Positions 24,103 to 31,659 of a DNA stretch of 32,072 nt are shown here, piece after piece. The DNA comes from a bacterium (GTDB taxonomy: Bacteria > CLD3 > SB21). Below the pieces are notes generated by a model that was given only the letters and a program-made list of their open reading frames with translations, had not been told where the DNA came from and made no database searches. The DNA lies in NCBI GenBank assembly GCA_016788215.1, contig JAEUSJ010000013.1, positions 1 to 32,072 on the forward strand, in the 5' to 3' direction. A program made the translations under genes and the position numbers. Within the stretch, counting starts at the first letter, position 1; each line of letters opens with the position of its first letter.

Positions 24103-26196
24103 ATGTTCACTTTTTTAAATACGATTATCCTATCCGCGCTTGCTTTGTCATTGATTCCAATCCTCATTCATTTACTAAATCGCAAAAAATCAGTAATTGT
24201 TCAATTCAGCACGCTTGCCTTCCTGAAATCGCTCCAAAAGAAAAAAATGAAGAAGATCAAGATCCGGCAAATACTGCTCTTGATTCTGCGAACTTCAATT
24301 TTGCTTCTGGCGGTTATGGCATTTGCCAGGCCCGTTTCGAAAATGGAGAGTCATGGTACGATTGACGCTCATGCAAAAACTTCCGTTGTTATAGTCATCG
24401 ACAACGGGGTTGGCGCATCCTATATTTCAGAAAACGGAATGATTCTTGACGCGATTAAGAATAAAGCAGAAGAAATACTGAATTACCTTAAGGAGGGAGA
24501 CGAAGCAGTGATCATTGCTGGAACCGGAACTTTGAATAGCGGTAGTGAGGGCTTCACGCAGAATTTTACGGAGTTAAAGGCGCTTGTAAAAAGTATATCA
24601 TTTAGTTATGCGAATTCCAATATCACTGAGTCGCTTTATTTGGCAAACAGGAAATTTGAATCGGCAAGAAACGTTAATCGGGAAATGTACGTTTTAACTA
24701 CTTTTCAGGCATCCAATTTTACTGACGAAAAAATTATTCTGCAAAACGATTGTAAACCAATCTTTATTGACTTTACTCCAAAGGAAATTAAAAATATAGG
24801 CATCCGCAGCGTCCAAGTAATGAGTAAGATCATTGAAATAAATAAGCCTGTCGAGATTCAGGTAATTATTAAGAACTTTGGCAATAACAATGCACAAGAT
24901 ATTTTGTTGAATGCTTTTATGGACGGACGCAGAGTTGGGCAATCGTCCGTCACGCTTAATGCCGAGGACGAGTCAGTCGTGGACATGAAAATCATACCTT
25001 CAAAATCCGGTTATATACAAGGTTCGGTTGAAATTGACGACGATGCTTTTGCCGCTGATAATAAAAAATTTTTTCACGTTTTCGTACCGAGCCGTATCAA
25101 TGTTTTGTTGGCAGGTAATAAATTATCTGATTTTGAATTTATAAAATTGGCCTTGAATCCCGCAGATCAAACGAACGCATTGATTCAAGTCAAGACGGTA
25201 AATGCTGTGCAGATGCCAATGGAAAACCTTAGTGATTTTGATGTAATTGTTTTGTCGAATATTCCGCGTTTAGATGGTTTATTCATGCGCAGATTAGAAG
25301 GGTTTCTAAATCAAGGGAAAGGTTTAATAATCATACCGGGCTCGGATGCCGATATATCTAATTATAACGCATTACTTTCAACGGTGGGTTTCGGTCAAAT
25401 ATTGAATTTGTCGGATAATTCAAATCGAAGTGACGTTTATATGAAATTTGGCAAGATAGATTATTCCCATCCGATCATCAGGGGTATGTTTGATCAAAAT
25501 ATTACATCTGAAAAACCATTGGAATCACCGAGTTTTCTGAAGTATTTTAATGTAGGCGGAAGCGCATCATCTCAGACAGTGATCGCGTACTCCAATAACG
25601 AGCCATTTTTAGAGGAGTCCGCCTCAAAGAAATTTGGCGCATTACTTTTTTTGAGTGCCGCCAATTTGACTTGGAGTGATTGGCCGATAAAAGGTATATT
25701 TGTTCCGCTCTTCAACCGTTCAATACATTATCTATATTCAAAAAATTATGGAATCAATGAAAGTTATAGTACAGGCGAGCCCATCGAATTGCGATTAAAC
25801 GCTGCGTCGCGCGAGAACATTAGTTTAATAGACCCGAGTGGGATAGAATTAAGACCAAAGATCAAACAAATTGGAGAGGATATTCTCATAAGCGTACCAA
25901 CGGCCGAAATACCGGGAACATACAGAGTGCTTAATAGGGGGGAATTGGAAGTCATGTTTGACGTGAATACTGCCGATGACCCATTTGGTTATCGGAAACT
26001 TGATCATAAAAAATTGGAGGAAATAATTTCTTCGAAGCAGTATGAAATTGTTGATGCATCCGAAGACATTTCTGCCTTTATTTTGCAGTCACGATACGGA
26101 GTCGAACTGTGGAAATGGTTTGTTTTTGGTGCGCTTGTTCTGCTCATAGCTGAGACTTTGATCTCACAAAGCCATCGAATCAATAAAAACAGTTAA
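24103..26196 (+). CDS. BatA-type membrane protein with degenerate VWA and GATase-like regions
   Basis: Large inner-membrane protein, 697 residues. Two N-terminal membrane helices (5-25 and 55-76) flank the basic KKKMKKIKIRQ stretch, the hallmark of the BatA (aerotolerance) N-terminal domain. A von Willebrand A-like domain begins near residue 93, but the metal site reads DNGVGAS at 100 in place of DxSxS, so metal-dependent adhesion is probably lost. A middle segment (about 340-440) with INVLLAGNKLSDFEF and GKGLIIIPGSDAD resembles DUF4350/glutamine-amidotransferase-like folds without an obvious catalytic Cys. A final helix (about 670-690) anchors the C-terminus. ATG 24103 is chosen over an upstream in-frame codon at 24064 that overlaps lolD; AGG lies just before it. 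Function unknown, perhaps envelope homeostasis. Confidence 0.9.
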   Translation: MFTFLNTIILSALALSLIPILIHLLNRKKSVIVQFSTLAFLKSLQKKKMKKIKIRQILLLILRTSILLLAVMAFARPVSKMESHGTIDAHAKTSVVIVIDNGVGASYISENGMILDAIKNKAEEILNYLKEGDEAVIIAGTGTLNSGSEGFTQNFTELKALVKSISFSYANSNITESLYLANRKFESARNVNREMYVLTTFQASNFTDEKIILQNDCKPIFIDFTPKEIKNIGIRSVQVMSKIIEINKPVEIQVIIKNFGNNNAQDILLNAFMDGRRVGQSSVTLNAEDESVVDMKIIPSKSGYIQGSVEIDDDAFAADNKKFFHVFVPSRINVLLAGNKLSDFEFIKLALNPADQTNALIQVKTVNAVQMPMENLSDFDVIVLSNIPRLDGLFMRRLEGFLNQGKGLIIIPGSDADISNYNALLSTVGFGQILNLSDNSNRSDVYMKFGKIDYSHPIIRGMFDQNITSEKPLESPSFLKYFNVGGSASSQTVIAYSNNEPFLEESASKKFGALLFLSAANLTWSDWPIKGIFVPLFNRSIHYLYSKNYGINESYSTGEPIELRLNAASRENISLIDPSGIELRPKIKQIGEDILISVPTAEIPGTYRVLNRGELEVMFDVNTADDPFGYRKLDHKKLEEIISSKQYEIVDASEDISAFILQSRYGVELWKWFVFGALVLLIAETLISQSHRINKNS

Positions 26197-26264
26197 ATAG
26201 AGTTAAGATCTTATATTATTAGGATTGATATTCATTTTATGATCTAAAACCGAGGGTACTTATT

Positions 26265-26819
26265 ATGTCAGATCAAAATTATAAGCTAAAAACGCGTTTA
26301 CTGGATGAGGCTGATTTTACTAGGGTCATAACCCGAATGGCACACGAAATGATCGAGAATAATAAAGGAACACAAAACCTGGCACTTATTGGTGTTCGTA
26401 CCCGAGGTGAGTTTTTGGCCAGGCGAATTGCAGAAAGGATAAAGAGTATTGAGGGGAGCATGCTTTCATTGGGAATATTGGATGTTAGTTTTTATCGCGA
26501 TGACACACGGGCAAAACTAAAACAGCCTCAGGTTCAAAGTACACACATCCCGTTTGATATTACTGATAAAAACATCATTTTAATCGACGATGTCTTATAC
26601 ACAGGAAGGTCGGTAAGGGCAGCATTGGATGAAATTATGGATTTTGGGAGGCCGGCTAAAGTCGAACTTGCGGTCTTGATTGACCGGGGCCATCGTGAAT
26701 TGCCCATACAGCCGGATTATGTTGGAAAAGAAGTAACCACGGCGTTCGATGAAGAAGTGAAAGTTAAAATGACGGAGCAAGATGGTCTGGACGAAGTAAT
26801 CATTGTCATCAAAGGTTAG
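26265..26819 (+). CDS. pyrR: Bifunctional pyr operon regulator / uracil phosphoribosyltransferase PyrR
   Basis: Phosphoribosyltransferase-fold protein that in many bacteria binds pyr mRNA leaders in response to UMP/UTP and also makes UMP from uracil and PRPP. The 184 residues fit the family. Seen are LIGVRTRGEFLARR (41-54), the PRPP loop LIDDVLYTGRSVRAA (106-120) and the PyrR-specific RGHRELPIQPDYVGK (141-155). GAGGG lies upstream of the ATG. No pyr genes and no obvious pyr attenuator are visible, so its target must be elsewhere or it acts mainly as an enzyme. Its stop codon overlaps the stop of the opposing receiver gene. Confidence 0.95.
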   Translation: MSDQNYKLKTRLLDEADFTRVITRMAHEMIENNKGTQNLALIGVRTRGEFLARRIAERIKSIEGSMLSLGILDVSFYRDDTRAKLKQPQVQSTHIPFDITDKNIILIDDVLYTGRSVRAALDEIMDFGRPAKVELAVLIDRGHRELPIQPDYVGKEVTTAFDEEVKVKMTEQDGLDEVIIVIKG

Positions 26820-27223
26820 TCTGAATATATAATCTCAAATTGGTATATCTTACTCAGTAACGTATCAAAAGCATATGGTTTACGGACTGCTTTTGTAAAG
26901 CTATCTTGTAACTCCAGAGCCGTGTCGTAATCGGAGCCTGTTACTGCGATGATTGGCAGAAAAGGTTTCACTTTCCGGATATTCTTAATCAGTTCCAGTC
27001 CACCCATTTTCGGCATCATCACATCGGTGATAATAAGATCAAATTTAGTCAGACACATTCTATCCAAAGCTTCAAGGCCATTTTCTGCACAAGTAACCTC
27101 GAAATTCATGATGCGCAAGAATTCGCACAATACGACGCTTAGGGTTGGTTCATCTTCAACAACGAGTATTCTCGATATTTTTGTTTGCTGGAATACTGCC
27201 GGGATGGCGGTTTTGTTTATCAT
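26816..27223 (-). CDS. Stand-alone response-regulator receiver protein (CheY-like)
   Basis: Single-domain receiver of 135 residues without output domain. Key residues are present: acidic pair Glu23-Asp24, phospho-acceptor Asp67 in LIITDVMMPKMGG, Thr95 in AVTGSD and Lys115 in VRKPYAF. It probably relays phosphate or controls a partner by contact. The start at 27223 is set by AAAGGGG eight bases upstream; longer readings lack this. A TPR-protein gene lies upstream on the same strand and a histidine kinase gene lies beyond it on the other strand, so the kinase at 28887 is a candidate donor, by position only. Confidence 0.92.
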   Translation of the reverse strand: MINKTAIPAVFQQTKISRILVVEDEPTLSVVLCEFLRIMNFEVTCAENGLEALDRMCLTKFDLIITDVMMPKMGGLELIKNIRKVKPFLPIIAVTGSDYDTALELQDSFTKAVRKPYAFDTLLSKIYQFEIIYSD

Positions 27224-27297
27224 AAAAGCCCCTTTCACATGAATTAATATACAAATGACGTGCCACATTGAAAAAATGGGTATTTTAGGCCATGTTA

Positions 27298-27311
27298 GTG
27301 ACGAGAGTCAC
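27298..27311. promoter_or_regulatory. Crp/Fnr-like dyad upstream of the receiver gene
   Basis: GTGACGAGAGTCAC is a perfect 5-base inverted repeat with a 4-base centre. Read with its flanks it is AGTGA-N6-TCACA, close to the TGTGA-N6-TCACA site of Crp-type regulators. It ends 75 bases before the receiver-gene ATG on the minus strand, a suitable place for an activator. A related dyad occurs at 31524-31537. No Crp-family gene is in the window. Confidence 0.35.
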
Positions 27312-27344
27312 AAATAGCGTCGGTTATTCTGTACTGCGGTATTA

Positions 27345-27369
27345 TTTTCGTATCAAAACGATACAAAAA
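27345..27369 (-). repeat. AT-rich inverted repeat, possible weak terminator of the TPR gene
   Basis: TTTTcGTATC and GATACaAAAA flank an AAAAC loop: a five-base core stem plus four A-T pairs beyond one mismatch. It lies about 155 bases after the TPR gene stop. Read on the minus strand it ends in an A-rich arm, not a T tract, so a terminator is doubtful. Confidence 0.22.
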
Positions 27370-27524
27370 GGGTGAGCGTTGCAAATAGTGTATGACGACA
27401 AAAATGAATTTGACGGATATTTGGTCAGTTTAATTTGTGGAAAATGAATGGAAGGAGAGTCCTGTGAAGCATCTTTTGAAGATGTCAGAGATATAAAGAG
27501 CACAACATAACAAAACGGAGATAT

Positions 27525-28673
27525 TTATTTCAAAATCGCACGCAAGAGATTCAAGAACTCACGCCCGTCGTTTTGTACTAAGCGGAAATTCTTATACGCG
27601 CTTTTGTATGAAGGATTGATCTCGTATGCCTTCTTGAATTGGGTCATGGCTTTCAAAAACAAATTGCGGCACTGGATTAAGTAAACCAAGCCCAATGAAT
27701 TATGAAGGTCGGCATACTGCGGATTCTCCTCAATATGCTTTTCTAATTTGCCGCGATAATCCATCAATACTTTTTCGTCTTTGCCTGCGCCTCCAAATAA
27801 GAATTTCAAATAGAAACCATGTATGGTTTCATCAAGGCTTGGACGTAGAATTGAATTTCGTATGTCCGAAATAGTTTCAATAGCTTGAGCATAAGCGTCA
27901 GTCTCAATATATTTCGCAATTTTTTCAAAGCGAAATGTGTAAAATCGATAATTTGCAAAATCGGGATTGGTTACTAAACTTTTCTGAAAGAGTTCCATGA
28001 CCTCGGTTTTACGGTCCGATACCGACGGAAGGCCGTTAGCTTCCGGTGAATTTTGAATACTTTGAAGATAGGTTTCACCGATGTTGAGGTGCACGAGAAC
28101 ATAATTAGGGTTGATTTTCAATGCTTCTTGATATTCATTCAGTGCTTCAATGTACATCTTAGCCTTACTGTAAGCGGCGCCCAGATTATTATGAAGATCC
28201 GCAAAATTGGGTTTCATATCCGTTGCGCGTTTTAGAATGGCGATGGCGTCTTTATAATCGCCACGCTGCATATAAGTAAGCCCAAGATTATTATACGCCT
28301 CAACCATGTCTGGGCTTTTTTCGATAGTAAACAAGAACTCAGTGATAGCTTCATCTAATAATCCTTTACGCAAAAACAATAGTCCGATTTTGCTGCTGGA
28401 TACCATGTGGCTTGTCGACCTTATCTTATCGCGCATGAAGAATAGAAGTTCAAGTTCCCAAGCGATCTCGTTGTGATAATTTTTCAGAAATTCATTGAAA
28501 TCGTCAGGTCCTTTCCCTTTACCGCCTTCATATTTTTTCTTTTGAACAAGAATTACCCTGCCGGCTTCAAAAATTTCAGACTGCACCATCAGATCATTCA
28601 GGCTTCCTGACGTCTGTATATGAAATATTTTCCCGCCCGCGTAAACGTTACTGTTAATTCCGATTTGATCCAT
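27525..28673 (-). CDS. TPR protein with a small N-terminal beta domain
   Basis: Cytoplasmic scaffold-like protein of 382 residues, no signal peptide. Residues about 9-47 (HIQTSG, IFEAGRVILVQKKKY) match in style a short N-terminal module seen in deltaproteobacterial signalling and motility proteins; that comparison is from memory. Residues 91-203 hold at least three good TPR units with LGLTYMQRGDYKDAI and LGAAYSKAKMYIEAL; a further TPR lies at about 318-365. The start at 28673 is chosen over a codon nine positions upstream because GGGGG lies eight bases before it. It is divergent from the histidine kinase gene and upstream of the receiver gene, so it may organise a signalling complex (inference). 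Confidence 0.9.
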   Translation of the reverse strand: MDQIGINSNVYAGGKIFHIQTSGSLNDLMVQSEIFEAGRVILVQKKKYEGGKGKGPDDFNEFLKNYHNEIAWELELLFFMRDKIRSTSHMVSSSKIGLLFLRKGLLDEAITEFLFTIEKSPDMVEAYNNLGLTYMQRGDYKDAIAILKRATDMKPNFADLHNNLGAAYSKAKMYIEALNEYQEALKINPNYVLVHLNIGETYLQSIQNSPEANGLPSVSDRKTEVMELFQKSLVTNPDFANYRFYTFRFEKIAKYIETDAYAQAIETISDIRNSILRPSLDETIHGFYLKFLFGGAGKDEKVLMDYRGKLEKHIEENPQYADLHNSLGLVYLIQCRNLFLKAMTQFKKAYEINPSYKSAYKNFRLVQNDGREFLNLLRAILK

Positions 28674-28771
28674 ATATGCCCCCAAGTAAAATTGTAGCAA
28701 CAGAAGATAACACTTTTATATTCGATTACACAAGAAAATTATTTTTTCCCGATAAATTAGGTTTGACTTTA

Positions 28772-28800
28772 CCTTTAAACAAATCTACTTTTGTTAAAGG
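28772..28800. promoter_or_regulatory. Long imperfect inverted repeat in the divergent TPR/kinase region
   Basis: CCTTTAAACAAA and TTTGTTAAAGG are complementary over 11 pairs with one bulged A and a 6-base loop (TCTACT). It sits between the divergent TPR gene (28673) and kinase gene (28887), just upstream of the candidate kinase promoter, and is the best dyad in the gap. It could be an operator serving both directions; an RNA hairpin is the alternative. Confidence 0.4.
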
Positions 28801-28810
28801 AATATTTACA

Positions 28811-28839
28811 TTAGAGATTATTCGAAAAGCGTTTATAAT
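28811..28839 (+). promoter_or_regulatory. Candidate promoter of the histidine kinase gene
   Basis: A perfect -10 box TATAAT (28834-28839) stands 47 bases before the ATG. At 17 bases spacing the -35 would be TTAGAG, which is poor, so activation by a bound factor is possible. An alternative is TTGACT (28763-28768) with TACTTT (28786-28791), also 17 bases apart, which would run through the inverted repeat. Confidence 0.35.
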
Positions 28840-28886
28840 ATAATGGCGACTTACAAATAGTCTATTTAAACAGTTGGGTAGAAATA

Positions 28887-30377
28887 ATGTTAGTCAGATT
28901 TTTTGATAAACTTGCGGGATTTGACAGCGTTGAGATTGACAGGTTTTTTCAGGATTCACCCGAAGCCACAGCGCAATATACTTCGTTGATGAATGATCGA
29001 AATGTTCATAACTCGGTCGTTTTTCTTTACTTCGTCATTTTTAGCCAGATTATCGTGGCGTACGGCCGGATAGTCGGTAACCTCGGATTTCCATATTATA
29101 ATACTTTTCTCTCCGGCCTTGCGTTCATGCTGATATTATTGTCGCGTTACGCCTTTTTTAAAACAAATATCCGGAGTATCTCGCTGTTTTTGTTTACCGC
29201 ATGGGCGGCAACATTTCCTTTTTTTATAATTCGTCTCGGGGGCTATGATTCACCGACATATCCGATTTATATACTAGTAATCATATATATAATTGCGTTT
29301 TTTTATTTTTCATTCTGGGAATACGTTTATGTGTTCATCCTGATATTTGGATCCAATTTGGCGATTGTCTTTCTACAGCAGAACGTGAACACCGATGATT
29401 TTCTCTACCGCCAGGTAGTTATGCTGATGGCAACCGTTGCGGGCTTGGCGGCTTCGTACATAAATGTCAATCTTCGTCGAAAAGATTTTTACAATCAATT
29501 CAGCATAGAAAAAAAGAAAAACGAATTGGAAGCCGCATACAAACAACTGGAAGCAACGGAATTACAATTAATTCAATCCGAGAAACTCGCCTCACTCGGG
29601 AAAATGACGGCCGGTATCGCCCATGAGATAAATAATCCGCTGGGTTTCATCCATGGAAATTTGGAGAATATTGACGGCTACTTGAATGACCTTAAAGAGC
29701 TCGTTCGACTTTACGACACCTCCCCGAAAACGAACGATGACGTGAACAAACGTATTCAGGCATTCAAACAACAGATTCAATACGATTTTATTGTTGACGA
29801 CCTGGCAAAGATAATTCAATCGTGCGAACACGGTACATCGCGTATAGCGGAGATAGTGAATAAATTAAAAAATTTTTCAAGGTTAGACGAATCTGCAAAA
29901 AAACTCGTGGACATTCATGAAGGACTTGACTCCACCATTGACCTTTTTGCTAGACAGAACCAACACATTATGATTAATAGAAATTATTCTGAAATTCCTA
30001 AAGTTGAATGTTACGCGAGTCAACTTAATCAAGTCTTCTTTTCTTTGATCGAAAACGCGATGGACGCGCTCGCAAAAAAGAATGACGGCGGTCAAATTAC
30101 GGTTATTACCGGTATGGTAAGTGACGGTAACATAAGCCATGATGCAGAAAATTACGAAGCGATACGAATTCAAATTTCCGATAACGGCTGTGGAATTCCC
30201 GAGAGTATCCAATCCAAAGTATTCGATCCTTTTTTTACTTCCAAGGATGTCGGCGAAGGCAGGGGGTTAGGCCTCTCGCTTGCCTATGGTATTATGCAGC
30301 AGCACCGCGGTCGTATTTATTTTAAATCTGATCCGGGCCGTGGTACAGATTTTTTTATTGAATTACCTTCCGGTTAA
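28887..30377 (+). CDS. Multi-pass membrane sensor histidine kinase
   Basis: Inner-membrane histidine kinase, 496 residues. About six hydrophobic helices lie between residues 43 and 193 with very short loops, so the signal is probably sensed within or at the membrane. A coiled-coil linker (205-232) leads to the HisKA domain with phospho-acceptor His246 in GKMTAGIAHEINNPLGFIHG, then the ATPase with N-box Asn390 (FFSLIENAMDAL), G1 DNGCGIP (432-438), F-box FDPFFTSK and G2 GEGRGLGLSL (456-465). All catalytic boxes are present. There is no fused receiver and no adjacent co-directional regulator; the orphan receiver at 26816 is the nearest candidate partner. The start has GGGTAG upstream. Confidence 0.93.
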   Translation: MLVRFFDKLAGFDSVEIDRFFQDSPEATAQYTSLMNDRNVHNSVVFLYFVIFSQIIVAYGRIVGNLGFPYYNTFLSGLAFMLILLSRYAFFKTNIRSISLFLFTAWAATFPFFIIRLGGYDSPTYPIYILVIIYIIAFFYFSFWEYVYVFILIFGSNLAIVFLQQNVNTDDFLYRQVVMLMATVAGLAASYINVNLRRKDFYNQFSIEKKKNELEAAYKQLEATELQLIQSEKLASLGKMTAGIAHEINNPLGFIHGNLENIDGYLNDLKELVRLYDTSPKTNDDVNKRIQAFKQQIQYDFIVDDLAKIIQSCEHGTSRIAEIVNKLKNFSRLDESAKKLVDIHEGLDSTIDLFARQNQHIMINRNYSEIPKVECYASQLNQVFFSLIENAMDALAKKNDGGQITVITGMVSDGNISHDAENYEAIRIQISDNGCGIPESIQSKVFDPFFTSKDVGEGRGLGLSLAYGIMQQHRGRIYFKSDPGRGTDFFIELPSG

Positions 30378-30526
30378 TTTATCTCTGCAACATTCTCCGT
30401 CTAACACACTGTCTCACAGACGATTCCGCAGAACCACAGCAATATTTTGGTGAATTTTCCCATCAAATCAAAAGCAAAATAACAATATTTGTAATCATAT
30501 TTTATAGTATATTCCAATAAATCTCA

Positions 30527-30555
30527 TTGACAAATCAATTTTGATAAACTACATT
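30527..30555 (+). promoter_or_regulatory. Strong sigma70-type promoter of the nucleotide cyclase gene
   Basis: TTGACA (30527-30532, perfect), 17-base spacer, TACATT (30550-30555, four of six). The upstream 50 bases are very AT-rich, as an UP element would be. The spacer holds the perfect dyad ATCAATTTTGAT (30534-30545), a possible repressor site. Exactly 94 bases separate the -10 box from the ATG. In the leader, TGAGATA (30580-30586) can pair with TATCTCA (30612-30618). Confidence 0.55.
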
Positions 30556-30649
30556 TAGTTGCCAACAGACGTCAATTTATGAGATAGTTGCTAAGGCAAA
30601 TTAACATGTTTTATCTCAATCGGCTGATTTAGTCTAAAACCTTAAAAAT

Positions 30650-31453
30650 ATGAGTTCATACGAAAAGCGCGATGCCTCCTCTCTGATGTTCGACCTAAGA
30701 AATTTTACGCCGACACTGCAGAAATTTGAACAGGATGGGCCTGACCGTTTTTTATCATTTCTTCAGTCTATAACAGTTGATGCATTGAAACTTTTAAAAA
30801 TCGTAGAAGGGCGAGAGCGTTCATATTACACTTCAACGGGTGACGGGTTCCTTTTATGTTTTTTTGGAGAATTCCACTATGTATCTGCATTTCTTTTTGC
30901 GCTCGTTTTTGAGAAAGTAGCGAGCGCACGCGTTAAACAATTTGAAAAAGAAAACGGATACCCGCTTGGTTTTGGCATGGGTTTGGAAAGCGGTTCATTA
31001 CGCGGTGTTCAAGTCGTGGAATCCGACAGGCAGGTCGTTACATACATTGGCCAAGTAATTAATACTACAGCCCGTATCGAGTCGGTTACAAAGATGCTCT
31101 CGCGAACCAATCTGATAATCGGACAGGAGATGAACCAGAAATTGGTCAAATTGCTATTCAATGCAGACTATTCAGAACTGATAAATCAGACTTTAAATGC
31201 TAAAAACTCCGAAGAAGCGGCAAAGATCATTCTGAAGATGAATGAGCTTAATCAAAAGCTGCTGGTTGCCTATATTTTTGAACATAATCTGAAAGGTGTG
31301 GAGAGCGCTCAGCCGCTTTTCAGGCTTTCACCCAGTCTAGCGCAGTCAGAAAAACCCGCGGTGAAGGACATGATTAAAAAATTAACCGAAATTCTAAGGA
31401 TAGATTATAGCATCCTGGCAAAGGGTTTTGATGAAAAGTTCTGGCAAAAATAA
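30650..31453 (+). CDS. Free-standing class III adenylate/guanylate cyclase
   Basis: Predicted nucleotide cyclase of 267 residues without fused sensor or membrane part. Metal-binding aspartates are Asp15 (LMFDLRNFT) and Asp65 (TSTGDGFLLCF). The dimer-interface transition-state residues are present as Asn138 and Arg142 in YIGQVINTTARIES. The usual substrate-selecting Lys before the second metal Asp is absent (Thr61 by alignment) and the position normally Asp or Cys is Thr131, as in class IIIb cyclases, so ATP versus GTP cannot be told. The last 95 residues are helical and unassigned. No Shine-Dalgarno is visible (ACCTTAAAAAT before ATG), but the first beta strand requires this start. Confidence 0.88.
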   Translation: MSSYEKRDASSLMFDLRNFTPTLQKFEQDGPDRFLSFLQSITVDALKLLKIVEGRERSYYTSTGDGFLLCFFGEFHYVSAFLFALVFEKVASARVKQFEKENGYPLGFGMGLESGSLRGVQVVESDRQVVTYIGQVINTTARIESVTKMLSRTNLIIGQEMNQKLVKLLFNADYSELINQTLNAKNSEEAAKIILKMNELNQKLLVAYIFEHNLKGVESAQPLFRLSPSLAQSEKPAVKDMIKKLTEILRIDYSILAKGFDEKFWQK

Positions 31454-31523
31454 CTTTCCTTCCATTTCTATCTTAGCATAGTATTCACCTTATTACGAAT
31501 TTGTGATCAATGGTCAGTAAAAC

Positions 31524-31537
31524 ATGACGAATGTCAT
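31524..31537. promoter_or_regulatory. Dyad adjoining the -35 of the small unknown gene
   Basis: ATGACGAATGTCAT is a perfect 5-base inverted repeat with a 4-base centre; its last T is the first base of the -35 TTGACA. Ten of 14 bases equal the dyad at 27298-27311, sharing the pattern TGACGA-N2-GTCA, so one regulator may bind both. The ATGA-N6-TCAT spacing is that of Crp/Fnr-family sites, though the half-sites are not canonical. Confidence 0.35.
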
Positions 31538-31565
31538 TGACAAAAATTCAATGCGTATGTATTTT
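31537..31565 (+). promoter_or_regulatory. Strong sigma70-type promoter of the small unknown gene
   Basis: TTGACA (31537-31542, perfect), 17-base spacer, TATTTT (31560-31565, four of six). The -35 context TCATTGACAAA is identical to that of the cyclase promoter at 30527, and the -10 box is again exactly 94 bases from the ATG. This supports the reality of the following small gene. Confidence 0.55.
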
Positions 31566-31585
31566 TCATTGCCTTCGTAGTTTAT

Positions 31586-31599
31586 CAGCATGTATGCTG
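31586..31599. promoter_or_regulatory. 14-base palindrome in the leader of the small unknown gene
   Basis: CAGCATGTATGCTG: two 6-base arms around GT. It lies about 14 bases after the predicted transcription start, a typical place for a repressor operator. As RNA the loop would be too short, so a DNA-binding site is the better reading. Confidence 0.35.
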
Positions 31600-31627
31600 T
31601 TGGGGATGACAGATTGGCTGCCCCCAA
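31600..31627 (+). other. Predicted leader hairpin
   Basis: TTGGGG (31600-31605) pairs with CCCCAA (31622-31627), with an inner CAG/CTG stem. It sits 33 bases before the ATG at 31660. It may stabilise the mRNA or affect translation; no known riboswitch class was recognised. Confidence 0.35.
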
Positions 31628-31659
31628 TTTCAACTGAAGCATAATATTATTGAATAGAA

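Larger units (their letters stand above)
27224..27524. other. Non-coding gap between the TPR gene and the receiver gene
   Basis: No convincing gene. It holds a Crp-like dyad (27298-27311), an AT-rich inverted repeat (27345-27369) and, on the plus strand, a near-ideal ribosome site AAGGAG (27452-27457) followed after six bases by a GTG that opens only a 10-codon frame (27464-27496). An overlapping 20-codon frame from ATG 27448 is also present. These could be a leader peptide or the relic of a lost plus-strand gene. Confidence 0.5.

Noticed and set aside
26197-26264. PyrR-binding attenuator in front of pyrR
   Set aside because: The 68-base gap is too short and AT-rich, and no anti-terminator/terminator pair is visible.
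29883-30212. 109-codon minus-strand frame
   Set aside because: Antisense to the histidine kinase ATPase domain; no ribosome site and no motif.
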